NCBI GenBank assembly: GCA_903835005.1
Contig: CAILLK010000076.1
Location: 1 to 64,000 of the forward strand
Source of the DNA: an uncultured Bacteroidota bacterium
Lineage (GTDB): Bacteria > Bacteroidota > Bacteroidia > Chitinophagales > Chitinophagaceae
DNA length: 64,000 nt
Direction of reading: 5' to 3'
Shown here: positions 54,501 to 63,603 of the stretch, piece after piece
Position numbering within the stretch: the stretch's first letter is position 1
How the letters are laid out: the number at the start of each line of letters is the position of its first letter
Program-made: the position numbers and the translations under genes
Notes under the pieces: generated by a model
Told to the model about the DNA's origin: nothing
Database searches by the model: none
Seen by the model: the letters and a program-made list of their open reading frames with translations, nothing else

Positions 54501-54986
54501 AATCTCGCGCACAGCCGGGAACGATCTCCCGGTTCGCAACCCAACCACACTATCATACCAAAGAAGAAGTGCTCCCCCTGTTATTCCAGGTGTTCTAATT
54601 ATATAAAATAATTATATTATTCAAGATTTTCCAAAGGGAATCTGGAAGTGCAGGTAAAACCCCTCGCCAGCGCCTGCACTGAGCTATTGCCGAAGGGGCC
54701 TGCCCTGCTTAGAAAACGAAGTTATAATCCCAACCGCCAAAACAAACTAAAAGCCCCCACAAACAAAATGTCCACAACGTTTTTTAATCCTAAAACCCGC
54801 CACCAGCTTGCATTCCCGCCGTTTTCCATCCCTTTTTTGTGGACATCTTTTCATTTTTCTAATTTTTTTGCACTCTAAATTTGTACCCCTTTTTACACAC
54901 TGCTGCCATAGTATTCCACTATTCACAGCGCTTTAATTTTTTCACATTATCAAATTTTCAAATTTTAATATTTAAAACTTAAAACT
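54501..54986. other. Non-coding stretch before the terminase-like gene
   Basis: No credible gene. It includes a small AT-rich inverted repeat near 54597-54618. The last 120 bp are very AT-rich and probably hold the promoter of the gene at 54987. Confidence 0.3.
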
Positions 54987-55892
54987 ATGGCTCCAAAACC
55001 AACCCAGCAGCAAATGGCTAAAGACCTCTATCTCCAGACAGACAAAACCCAGCAGGAAATAGCCGACATCCTCAACGTAAACCGCCGCACAATTTATTTG
55101 TGGGTCAAAAACGGCAAATGGGCCGAAATGAAGACCGCCGCGGAACAAACCCCGTTCACCATGCAGAACGATATTCACAATCATATCGCTGCCATCAACA
55201 GGCGCATCAAAGACCGCGAAGGCGATAACTGCCCCACCATGCAGGAAGTCGAAATGCTGCGCAAACTCATTAATATGTCTGCAGTAATAAATAAGCGCCA
55301 TACAGGCGCCTACATCGAGGCATTCATGGAATTGACCACCTATATCTACCACAAAGACGTAGACCTGGCCCGGAAAGTAACCATGCACGCCGATAATTAT
55401 GTAAAAGGCTATTTAGGAGAGGGTGCTGATGAGATTCAAATGAATATAGCAGATAACATTGCCCGTGTAGAAAAAAATCTCGAAAACAATACCGAACTGG
55501 AAGACCCGGCCACCCCTCTTGAAACCGTACCCGAACCACCGGCTACCGATCAGGATCAAACCGAAGCCCCGCAACCAATCGAACCAACCCCTACCGGGCC
55601 AGACACTCAAATCGGGTCTCCTGATGAAAATAACACCCGCTCCTCTGTCCCCGTTAGCACTTCACCGAGCGAGGCCAATGGAATTTCCGGACATCCATGC
55701 GATAACAATGGGATAACCCCACCACCCGTCAAAAACAGCGATAATCAATTGAAAAACAATGAAGTAAACCAGCCAGCAGCAGCCACTCCATATCCCATCA
55801 CCAATTTTTCAAACAATGGGATAACCACCCCTCAGTGGCAAAACCGGAGTTTCATTGATCTCCCGGCAAATGAAGTTCTCGGAAAAGAATAG
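54987..55892 (+). CDS. Terminase-small-subunit-like DNA-binding protein, orphan
   Basis: A 301-residue protein. Residues 5-50 form a helix-turn-helix (KTQQEIADILNVNRRTIYLW followed by VKNGKW) like those of phage terminase small subunits (gpP/DUF1804-type). A helical middle (about 60-160, EVEMLRKLINMSAVINKRHT) may oligomerise. The last 130 residues are Pro-, Asn- and Thr-rich low complexity with NNGIT repeated. No other phage gene is near. It may be a prophage relic or a domesticated regulator. A long opposite-strand frame here is a shadow. Confidence 0.55.
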   Translation: MAPKPTQQQMAKDLYLQTDKTQQEIADILNVNRRTIYLWVKNGKWAEMKTAAEQTPFTMQNDIHNHIAAINRRIKDREGDNCPTMQEVEMLRKLINMSAVINKRHTGAYIEAFMELTTYIYHKDVDLARKVTMHADNYVKGYLGEGADEIQMNIADNIARVEKNLENNTELEDPATPLETVPEPPATDQDQTEAPQPIEPTPTGPDTQIGSPDENNTRSSVPVSTSPSEANGISGHPCDNNGITPPPVKNSDNQLKNNEVNQPAAATPYPITNFSNNGITTPQWQNRSFIDLPANEVLGKE

Positions 55893-56676
55893 CAGCCGGT
55901 TATCTCCCAATAATGCTATTCATAGAAGCAATTATTACCTAATGCCAAACACACATTATAAACCGGCATTACCAGGAATTTGCGGTCTTAAAAAGGCTCT
56001 TTGCAAATTGCGGATTAGCGCCTCCGCGCGGTCCTTTCTATATATATTTTATTATTCGTACATGAAACAAAAATCATAGCCCACGGTTTCAACCGTGGAA
56101 CAGAACAAAAGAGGGGCATCTAATCGTTTCAACGGTTTATTGTTATAAGTTCAGACCTTCTTACCAATCGCAGCCTGGAATGCGGTATTTAGGATAAGAA
56201 ACGCGACGAAGATGAGTACCTCAATGATGCAAATCCCCCCTTGCCACACGGGTTTTGTGGGTCAGCGAAGGGGGCAGAGGCTATGTCATTTAGTTGTGAA
56301 AGCCCGACATGGCCTTAATGTGAGTAACTGGTGGTAAAACCATCTGTAAAATCTGATGTCAATCCCGACCACGAAGTTGGTCGTATGTAGATTTTGAAAT
56401 GCGGATAATCCTTACCTGAGCGACATCTTCCCTGCCCCCTTCGCTTACGCACACGCCTTAGCGTTAGCCGGAATTTGCTATATCAGGTTTCTTCATCACT
56501 TTATCATATTCAGGCTTTTGTTTGTGTTTTATCTGGCATGATCAATAAAGTAATGTTATACAAGCGTGCCATGGCCACTTAAGCTATATGGATGCAAGCA
56601 TGTGGGCTCTCAGATTATAGCAATACGGTTTTTTCTTCAAGGACCAATTCCCCTCGTAATTCTTAACTTCGCGCCA
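55893..56676. other. Non-coding region with a REP-like hairpin element
   Basis: No gene recognised. CCCACGGTTTCAACCGTGG at 56080-56098 folds into a perfect hairpin, followed by AATCGTTTCAACGGTTTA at about 56122-56139. A related pair, CCACTGGTTTCAACCTTGG and ACGTTTCAACGGTATA, lies at 63694-63753. The rest shows no structure. TAACTTCG at 56664-56671, near the dnaG ATG, is a one-mismatch -7 box. Confidence 0.45.
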
Positions 56677-58617
56677 ATGATAACCCCCGCCTCTGTACAG
56701 GAAATAATGAACCGCGCCGATATTGTGGATGTGGTGGGGCAATTTGTGCGGCTCAAAAAACGGGGCAGCAGCTATATTGCCAACTGCCCGTTTCATAATG
56801 AGAAAACGCCTTCTTTTAATGTTTCGCCGGCAAAGGGGATTTATAAATGTTTCGGGTGCGGCAAGGCGGGCAATGTGGTGACCTTTATACAGGAGCATGA
56901 AAAGCTGAGCTACCCGGAGGCAATGCGCTGGCTGGCCGACTACTATAAGATTACCATTGAGGAAACGGAGCGGAGCCCCGAGCAGCAGCACAAACAACTG
57001 GCTGAGGAAGGGCTGCGGATACTGAATGAATTTGCGGCTACGTGGTTTCATGATACTTTGCTGAATAATGAGGAAGGGCAGCTGATAGGTATGTCGTACT
57101 TCAGGCAGCGGGGATTCAGGAAGGATATTATTGAGCGGTTCAGGCTGGGTTATAACCCGGAGAAAGGCGATGCTTTTTACCAGGCTGCTCTGGCTAAGGG
57201 GTATAAGAGCGATATACTGGCGCGTGCAGGGCTGGCTAAAGACCGCAACGGCATGTACCATGATGTGTACCGGGGCCGTGTGATCTTCCCGATACAGGGC
57301 ATGACGGGCAGGATACTGGGCTTTGGGGCGCGCATACTGAAAAGCAATGAGAAGGCGCCCAAGTACATCAACAGTCCGGAGAACGAACTGTATGTAAAGA
57401 GCAAGGTGCTGTATGGCATGTACCAGAGCCGGCAAGCCATAAGCAAGCAGGACGAATGCCTGCTGGTGGAGGGCTATACGGATGTGATATCACTGCACCA
57501 GGGCGGTGTGGAGAATGTGGTATCGAGCAGCGGCACATCGCTTACCGAAGACCAGTTGCGGCTGATAGGCCAGCTTACCAAAAACCTCACAATCCTGTAT
57601 GATGGCGACCCTGCGGGCATCAAGGCGGCACTGCGCGGACTGGATATGGCGCTGGGACAGAGCTTTAATGTGCAACTGGTGCTGCTGCCCGATGGCGAAG
57701 ACCCCGATAGCTTTGTGCAGAAACAGGGAGCGGCTAAGTTTCATGAATATATAAAGGGCCACAAGCAGGATGTGATCAGCTTCAGGCTGCAAGTGGGGCT
57801 GAGTGAGGCAGGTGAAGATCCGGTGAAGCGATCGAAACTGGTGAATGAGATTGCGGAGAGCATAAGCAAGATCAATAAGGCGGAGGATTTCTCGCTGCAG
57901 AGCCACTATACCCGTGAGGCCGCCCGCAAACTGAAGGTGGATGAAACAGGGCTGGTGAACCTGATAAACAAATACATCAGAGACCGGATTGAGAACGACC
58001 AGAAGCATGTGCGCCGCGACGAGGTGATGCCTCACCCCGAACACCAGCAAAGTGAACCTGAACAGGAACTTAAAGTACCCGACAAAGACGAGCAGCAGGA
58101 ATGGCAGTTGCTGCGGATACTGATAGAATACGGGCACCTGCCCTATGAGGGCTACGAGAGTGTGGCAAAACTGATAGAAGACCGCATTGGCCCCGACCTG
58201 ATAAAGGAGCCGCTGGTGCAGCGGCTGTTTATGGAGTACTTCAGTCATTATGCCCACTTCGGCAATGTGCCTGAACTGCATTTTTTTATTAATTACCCGG
58301 AGCAGTCTATCCGTGATATTATGGCGTCGTTACTGCACCCCAGACAGGAAATAAGCACCCGGTGGAAGGAGAAATACGGTATAGAATCGCCCACAGGTGC
58401 TATGACCTATGTGAATGATGTTGACAGTACGATGTCGTACTTTGAGTTGAAGAAAATCCTCCTTATACAGGAAAAGCTAACCACCATGCTGAACGAGGAA
58501 AAAGACCCTATAGCCCAGCAGGTGATGCAGGAAAAGTTTTTGAAGCTGCGGGTAATGGAACGGGATATATTGAAACGGCACCGGCAGGTGGTTTTTAAAT
58601 CGGGTAAGTATAAGTAA
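56677..58617 (+). CDS. dnaG: DNA primase
   Basis: DnaG makes RNA primers at the replication fork. The 646-residue protein from ATG 56677 (MITPASVQEIMNRADIVDVV) is full length. The CHC2 zinc finger reads CPFHNEKTPSFNVSPAKG and KCFGCGKAGN. The catalytic core has FGARIL, the TOPRIM motif LLVEGYTDVISLHQGG and the metal-binding LYDGDPAGIKAA. A helicase-binding C-terminal region follows. The frame is open upstream to 56566, but that extension is not conserved primase sequence. No rpoD or rpsU is adjacent. Confidence 0.96.
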   Translation: MITPASVQEIMNRADIVDVVGQFVRLKKRGSSYIANCPFHNEKTPSFNVSPAKGIYKCFGCGKAGNVVTFIQEHEKLSYPEAMRWLADYYKITIEETERSPEQQHKQLAEEGLRILNEFAATWFHDTLLNNEEGQLIGMSYFRQRGFRKDIIERFRLGYNPEKGDAFYQAALAKGYKSDILARAGLAKDRNGMYHDVYRGRVIFPIQGMTGRILGFGARILKSNEKAPKYINSPENELYVKSKVLYGMYQSRQAISKQDECLLVEGYTDVISLHQGGVENVVSSSGTSLTEDQLRLIGQLTKNLTILYDGDPAGIKAALRGLDMALGQSFNVQLVLLPDGEDPDSFVQKQGAAKFHEYIKGHKQDVISFRLQVGLSEAGEDPVKRSKLVNEIAESISKINKAEDFSLQSHYTREAARKLKVDETGLVNLINKYIRDRIENDQKHVRRDEVMPHPEHQQSEPEQELKVPDKDEQQEWQLLRILIEYGHLPYEGYESVAKLIEDRIGPDLIKEPLVQRLFMEYFSHYAHFGNVPELHFFINYPEQSIRDIMASLLHPRQEISTRWKEKYGIESPTGAMTYVNDVDSTMSYFELKKILLIQEKLTTMLNEEKDPIAQQVMQEKFLKLRVMERDILKRHRQVVFKSGKYK

Positions 58618-58740
58618 ACCCCAAAAAACTTTTGTTGATTTTTCCAGGCTTCAATATTTACCAGCTATGTGCCTGAACGGCTATGACAACTGTCAAGGCG
58701 CGAGCTAATGCTCGTCAATCAGATTAATAAGATTATCACG

Positions 58741-58748
58741 TAAATTTG
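58741..58748 (+). promoter_or_regulatory. -7 promoter element of the proline-rich small ORF
   Basis: TAAATTTG matches TAnnTTTG and lies 16 nt before the ATG at 58765. No clear -33. Confidence 0.4.
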
Positions 58749-58764
58749 AGTAAAATCAGAGGCT

Positions 58765-58935
58765 ATGTACCAGCAGAATAAGGAACCGGAAATAAAACCA
58801 GCGCCACACAATCCTGAAATAAAACCAGTGGCGCCAGAGCGGCCAGGTCAGGCACCGCAGCCGGGCGTTATGCCGCAGCACGATCCGGCACCTGCCCCGA
58901 GGCCGGCAGAAATGCCACCGGGGAAAGGGAATTGA
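58765..58935 (+). CDS. 56-residue proline-rich small protein
   Basis: ATG at 58765 opens MYQQNKEPEIKPAPHNPEIK, continuing with PVAPERPGQAPQPGVMPQHD and PAPAPRPAEMPPGKGN before TGA. Two EIKPxPxxP-like repeats and nearly one-third proline mark it as a disordered or extended peptide. No signal peptide or membrane helix. The TAAATTTG box upstream supports expression. It is below the usual length cut-off for annotation. Function unknown. Confidence 0.5.
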   Translation: MYQQNKEPEIKPAPHNPEIKPVAPERPGQAPQPGVMPQHDPAPAPRPAEMPPGKGN

Positions 58936-59188
58936 AGATAAATGACCGATTGTTACAGATTCAAAGATTCAATCTATTACCTGCGATTCTTTGATCCTGA
59001 AAACCGGGAAGAGTCTGTTTTTAAACCAGGTGAACGCCGAAAAAATATTCCAAAATGCCTTATGGAATATCTGACATAAACTATCTTTATCACAAATGTC
59101 AGGAGCTTTTATAAAATTGGGCATATAGAAACGCTCAAAAAACAGGTTGCCTGATTAATTGCCGGCAATACTATTTTAAAGCTTTTCT
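58936..59188. other. Short non-coding gap
   Basis: About 250 bp before the cytochrome gene. Nothing recognised in it. Confidence 0.25.
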
Positions 59189-60727
59189 ATGACCAAAAAA
59201 CTCCTCCTGGCTTTAGTCCTTTTAGTGGTGGCCTTTGTGCAATGCGGCACCCATCCTCAAAACCAGCTGTTATCTGCCGGTCAGTTGCCATCGCAATATT
59301 TCACAATAGACATTAGCAGAGATACCGTGCTGCATACCGAAAAGGGGGCGCTTATAAAAATCCCGAAAGGGTCATTGCAGGCCGATGGTGGTGCCACTGT
59401 GAAACTGGAAATAAAAGAAGCCTATACCATTACAGATATGATACTGGGCGGACTTACCACCAAGGCAGGCAAAGCCCTGCTGAGCAGCGGGGGGATGATC
59501 TATATTAACCCGGCTGATAAAAATGTAAAAATACTGCAGCCCATTTCTGTGTCTATCCCTACCCGCTACAGGCAGGATGGAATGGAACTATATACAGGTG
59601 TGCAAAAACCCGATGGCGGCATTGACTGGACAGATCCGCAACCTGTTCCCAAGCCGGAACTGCCCGATACCCTGGCAAAGGGCAAAGCATTATTTATGGC
59701 CAATTGCGCTTCGTGCCACCATCCGGTAAAAGATGCTACCGGACCGGCATTGGCTTTCCTGGATAAGCGCAGGGAATGGAAATGGCTGGTGCATCATATC
59801 CATAATTCATCTGAGATGGTAGCTCAAGGAGATCCGCTCTCGGTATGTATCTTCAATCGGTTTAATAAAACCCAGATGACCGCATTTCCTCAGTTAACTG
59901 AGGAAGAAATTCACCGCATATTTGATTATGTAGACAACCAGGCTGGAGGAAAAGATCCATCCACCTTGTTTGATTTTAAGAAATCATTTGATAGCTGCCA
60001 GGTTTATATGAACCTTATGTTACAACTTGCTACTTCACGCGACAGCCTGATCATTGATAATGGAAAACAAGTAGTAATAGAACGAATAAATCCCGATGCT
60101 ACAAGAGGGAGAATTGGGGCCGGCTCTGAAAATGGCCCGGGTTTTAAACCGGAGAATATGGTAGTTCCTGCCAACAACTATGCCGAATACTACCAGTTTA
60201 ATATTAAGGTTTTCGGTTGGTACAATGTAGATGTATTGTTCAGGGATATGCCCGGTTTTGCAAACAGTATGCTTATCGTACCTGTTATAGGTGAATTCAA
60301 GGATAACCTGAACATCTACCTCGTTATTCCGTCTTACAAAGTCTTTGTACCCGGCGGACCGGTGGCTGGTAAAACCGATGAATATGCCTTCTTTACTGAT
60401 GACGGGCTTACGCCACTGCCCCTGAATGTAAAAGCATACATCATAGCCATGGGCGACTATAAAGGCCAGGTGTGGTATGGCCATACCGAATTTACTACCA
60501 GTCTGAAACAATCGCCACAAGTACAACTGGCCGCTATGACCAGGGAACAGATGAACGAGGAGGTGAAAAAGCTGGACATTTCCGAAATCAGCATTATGGC
60601 AAAGGATTCAAAAAATGCAGCTCAGATAAGGAAGATAGATGCCAAAATGAGCGAACTGGAAAAACTGAAACCCAAAGGTTGTGATTGCAATTGTTTAGGA
60701 TTGACGGATAGTATATCTGTAAAGTAA
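59189..60727 (+). CDS. Envelope cytochrome c-like protein
   Basis: A 512-residue secreted protein with a signal peptide (MTKKLLLALVLLVVAFVQC), in which Cys19 may be lipidated although Gln at -1 is unusual. Residues 30-150 form a beta domain. A cytochrome c domain follows at about 165-250 with the haem motif CASCH and a likely Met ligand in KTQMTAFPQLTEEEI. The remaining ~260 residues are beta-rich and of unknown family. They end in a Lys-rich helix and CDCNC. It may transfer electrons at the cell envelope. It stands alone. Confidence 0.75.
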   Translation: MTKKLLLALVLLVVAFVQCGTHPQNQLLSAGQLPSQYFTIDISRDTVLHTEKGALIKIPKGSLQADGGATVKLEIKEAYTITDMILGGLTTKAGKALLSSGGMIYINPADKNVKILQPISVSIPTRYRQDGMELYTGVQKPDGGIDWTDPQPVPKPELPDTLAKGKALFMANCASCHHPVKDATGPALAFLDKRREWKWLVHHIHNSSEMVAQGDPLSVCIFNRFNKTQMTAFPQLTEEEIHRIFDYVDNQAGGKDPSTLFDFKKSFDSCQVYMNLMLQLATSRDSLIIDNGKQVVIERINPDATRGRIGAGSENGPGFKPENMVVPANNYAEYYQFNIKVFGWYNVDVLFRDMPGFANSMLIVPVIGEFKDNLNIYLVIPSYKVFVPGGPVAGKTDEYAFFTDDGLTPLPLNVKAYIIAMGDYKGQVWYGHTEFTTSLKQSPQVQLAAMTREQMNEEVKKLDISEISIMAKDSKNAAQIRKIDAKMSELEKLKPKGCDCNCLGLTDSISVK

Positions 60728-60875
60728 AAAATCTTCCTGATCAACAGATTATTCCAACTGTTCCTGAAATTTTATTCAAGCAATTTATGTGCAGTGTCAA
60801 CAGATTTTTGGGCTGAATTCTATTTACATTTCTGCTATAATTCAGTAATTCCCTAACTTTACATAAAACAGGGTT

Positions 60876-61097
60876 ATGCAATCTATATATCATATCCGGA
60901 TAAAAGAAGAATATGCAGCGGCAATAATTGAAGACCTGAAAAAAAAGGATGGAGTGGAATTTTTACCTGCTGATGAGGCTTTCGATGTTCCGCAATGGCA
61001 AAAAGACGAAGTGCTTAAACGAAAGAAATACTACAAAGAACATCCTGAAGAACTGATCAGTTGGGAAGAATCAGAAAAAGTGCTTAATCCCGGCTAA
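60876..61097 (+). CDS. Antitoxin of a ParE/RelE-type module
   Basis: A 73-residue protein (MQSIYHIRIKEEYAAAIIED). The N-terminal part is ribbon-helix-like and the C-terminal part is helical and charged (WQKDEVLKRKKYYKEHPEEL followed by WEESEKVLN). It is typical of small antitoxins paired with ParE toxins. The stop codon TAA shares its last A with the toxin ATG (TAATG). TAACTTTA at about 60853-60860 is a near -7 match upstream. Confidence 0.7.
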   Translation: MQSIYHIRIKEEYAAAIIEDLKKKDGVEFLPADEAFDVPQWQKDEVLKRKKYYKEHPEELISWEESEKVLNPG

Positions 61098-61396
61098 TGA
61101 AGCATTTCACAGTGGTTGTTACTCCCAGGGCCATCAAGGAAATGCAGAAAACCATGGAATATTATAATGGTCTGCAAACAGGCTCAGGCAGGCGTTTTCA
61201 TCAGGATTATAAAACACAGATAACATCCTTAAAGCACAATCCTTTTGCAAGGGCTATACGATATGCCGATATCCGCTTCGCCGTGTTTGATAATTTCCCC
61301 TATGCAATTCATTATAACATAGAAGATAATCAGGTGATAATTCTGGCGGTCTTATCAATGTTTCAGAATCCGGAATCATTCTGGATAGAAGCGTAA
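61097..61396 (+). CDS. ParE/RelE-family toxin
   Basis: A 99-residue protein with the ParE/RelE fold pattern: FTVVVTPRAIKEMQKTMEYY, an FHQDYKTQI helix, PFARAIRYADIRFAVFDNF and PYAIHYNIEDNQVIILAV. The Arg and Tyr residues in strands 2-4 fit the family. Targets are gyrase (ParE) or the ribosome (RelE); I cannot decide between them. The two-gene module overlaps by one base and is complete. Confidence 0.85.
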   Translation: MKHFTVVVTPRAIKEMQKTMEYYNGLQTGSGRRFHQDYKTQITSLKHNPFARAIRYADIRFAVFDNFPYAIHYNIEDNQVIILAVLSMFQNPESFWIEA

Positions 61397-61488
61397 TGGC
61401 TGGCACTATAAGTCAATTACCGCGGTTCACCCCTTCTTGACAGGAACATCCCGCCAGCTACAGCTGCAAAGGGCCGCAACCTATCCAC

Positions 61489-63603
61489 CTACCCCTTATA
61501 CCCCACCCCCATATTCCAGAACAGAAAAGCCCATTTATCGGCCTGCTCGGCAATGATCATATCGGTAGGTTTACCGGCGCCATGGCCAGCCTTGGTTTCT
61601 ATACGTATCAGCACAGGGTTCTTGCAGGTCTGCCCGGCTTGCAGGCCAGCGGCAAACTTGAACGAATGAGCAGGCACTACACGGTCGTCATGGTCGCCGG
61701 TGGTAACCAGGGTAGCCGGGTAGCAGTTTTTCTTTGCATTGTGCACCGGTGAATAATGGTAGAGGTATTCAAACATTTCCTTGCTGTCTTCGGCGGTACC
61801 ATAATCATAGCTCCAGCCTGCACCTGCGGTAAATTTATTGTACCGCAGCATATCCATCACCCCCACTGCCGGGAAGCAGACTTTGTACAAGTCAGGCCTT
61901 TGAGTCATGCAGGCTCCTATAAGCAATCCGCCGTTAGAGCCGCCTGATATAGCCAGATATTCCTTAGAGGTGTATTTTTCTTTTATCAGGTATTCAGCAG
62001 CCGCAATAAAATCGTTGAACACATTCTGTTTCTTCATTTTAATACCTGCATTGTGCCATTTATCGCCATACTCACCACCACCCCGCAGGTTAGCTACAGC
62101 ATAGATGCCGCCCTGCTCCATAAATACGATATTGCTGGTGCTGAAGGCCGGTGTAAGGCTTATGTTGAACCCGCCATAACCATACAGCATTACCGGGTTT
62201 TTACCATTCAGCTTCACCCCTTTTTTGTATGTGATAATCATCGGTATTTTTTCTCCGTCTTTCGATTTGTAAAAAAGTTGCTTGCTTTCGTAATCCTTAG
62301 GCTCAAACTTCACACCAGATGTTTTATAAACTGTCGATTGACCAGTTTTAATATCGTACTTAAAAATGGTGGAAGGATAAACGTAAGAGGTATAGGTGTA
62401 GTAAGTTTCCATTTCCTCCATCTTGCCACCAAATCCGCCTGCAGTGCCCAAGCCCGGCAATTCAATGGCTTTTTCCTTTTTGCCATCCAGGCCATACTGA
62501 TATACTCTTGATACCGCATCCTCGATATAATGAGCAAAGAATTTCTTGCCACATGTAGAGATAGAAAGCGGGAATTTAGATTCGGGTATCAGCACCTTCC
62601 AGTGTTCTTTGGTGGGTGTGGCTGCATCTGTTACTACCAGTTTGCGGTTAGGAGCATCCTGATTGGTGGTTATGTATAGCTTGCCCTTATCGGTAAATGC
62701 AATATCCTGCTCATGATCGAAGCCAGTAACTATGGGTACTATTGGCGCATTCTTTTTGGTCAGGTCCTGTATATAGAGTTCATTGCCGTAGGTGGCATTG
62801 GCAGCGCTAATTACGAGGTAATTTTCATCTTCGGTTACCCCGCCGCCTATATACCTGCGTGGTGTTTCCTCACCTCCAAATATCAGTTTATCATCGCTTT
62901 GCGGTGTGCCCAGTTTATGGTAATAGAGTTTGTGTACCTGTGTTTTTTCGCTCAGTTCGCTGCCCTTTGGCTTATCATAACTGCTGTAATAAAATCCTTC
63001 GTTGTGCAGCCACGATAGCCCGCTGAATTTTACATCCCGCAGGGTATCATCCATCTTCTTTCCCGTTCTGGTATCTATCACAATTACCTTTCGCCAGTCG
63101 CTGCCGCCCTCGCTTATCTGGTAAGCTGCGAGGGAACCGTCTTTGGTAAACTCAATACCCTGCAGAGAAGTAGTTCCGTCTTTCGAGAATTTGTTGGGGT
63201 CCAGAAACACTTCAGGTTCTGCGCTCCCTACCTGGCGGTAAAGCACACTCTGGTTCTGCAGTCCGTCATTTTTATAAAAATAGGTATATGCACCTTCTTT
63301 AAAAGGCGCTGTATATTTGGCGTAGTTCCACAGTTCTGTAAGCCTGTTTTTTATAGCGTCCCTGAAGGGTATCCGGGCGATATAGTCGCTCGTAACCCTA
63401 TTCTCTTCGTCTACCCAATTTTTGGTTTCTTCGGAGCGGTCATCTTCCAGCCATCGGTAAGGGTCACTAACTTTGGTTCCAAAATATTCATCTGTCTGAG
63501 TTCCCTTTTTGGTGTCGGGGTACTTGCCTGTAAAATTGGTCTGCTGCGCCTGTGCTGATAAAACTGTCATAATAAAAAGAGACGAAAATATGGATAACTT
63601 CAT
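61489..63603 (-). CDS. Secreted S9A prolyl oligopeptidase
   Basis: A serine peptidase that cuts after proline in short peptides. The 704 residues begin with a signal peptide (MKLSIFSSLFIMTVLSAQA), so it works in the periplasm. The N-terminal part has the family start YPDTKKGTQTDEYFGTKVSD and PYRWLEDDRSEETKNWV, then a seven-bladed propeller. The alpha/beta-hydrolase domain holds Ser556 in GGSNGGLL, Asp about 639 in GDHDDRVVPAHS and His674 in KAGHGAGKP. Length is normal. It is convergent with the toxin gene. Confidence 0.94.
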   Translation of the reverse strand: MKLSIFSSLFIMTVLSAQAQQTNFTGKYPDTKKGTQTDEYFGTKVSDPYRWLEDDRSEETKNWVDEENRVTSDYIARIPFRDAIKNRLTELWNYAKYTAPFKEGAYTYFYKNDGLQNQSVLYRQVGSAEPEVFLDPNKFSKDGTTSLQGIEFTKDGSLAAYQISEGGSDWRKVIVIDTRTGKKMDDTLRDVKFSGLSWLHNEGFYYSSYDKPKGSELSEKTQVHKLYYHKLGTPQSDDKLIFGGEETPRRYIGGGVTEDENYLVISAANATYGNELYIQDLTKKNAPIVPIVTGFDHEQDIAFTDKGKLYITTNQDAPNRKLVVTDAATPTKEHWKVLIPESKFPLSISTCGKKFFAHYIEDAVSRVYQYGLDGKKEKAIELPGLGTAGGFGGKMEEMETYYTYTSYVYPSTIFKYDIKTGQSTVYKTSGVKFEPKDYESKQLFYKSKDGEKIPMIITYKKGVKLNGKNPVMLYGYGGFNISLTPAFSTSNIVFMEQGGIYAVANLRGGGEYGDKWHNAGIKMKKQNVFNDFIAAAEYLIKEKYTSKEYLAISGGSNGGLLIGACMTQRPDLYKVCFPAVGVMDMLRYNKFTAGAGWSYDYGTAEDSKEMFEYLYHYSPVHNAKKNCYPATLVTTGDHDDRVVPAHSFKFAAGLQAGQTCKNPVLIRIETKAGHGAGKPTDMIIAEQADKWAFLFWNMGVGYKG

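Noticed and set aside
54419-54560. GGTTCG-containing stretch suspected as a tRNA T-arm
   Set aside because: No acceptor or anticodon stems could be formed, and the sequence is explained by the inverted copy of the 189 bp repeat family.
56584-57435. 283-codon minus-strand frame
   Set aside because: It lies wholly antisense to dnaG, whose motifs are unmistakable. Its composition is that of a shadow frame.
57490-58281. 263-codon minus-strand frame
   Set aside because: Antisense shadow of the dnaG C-terminal half with no recognisable domain.
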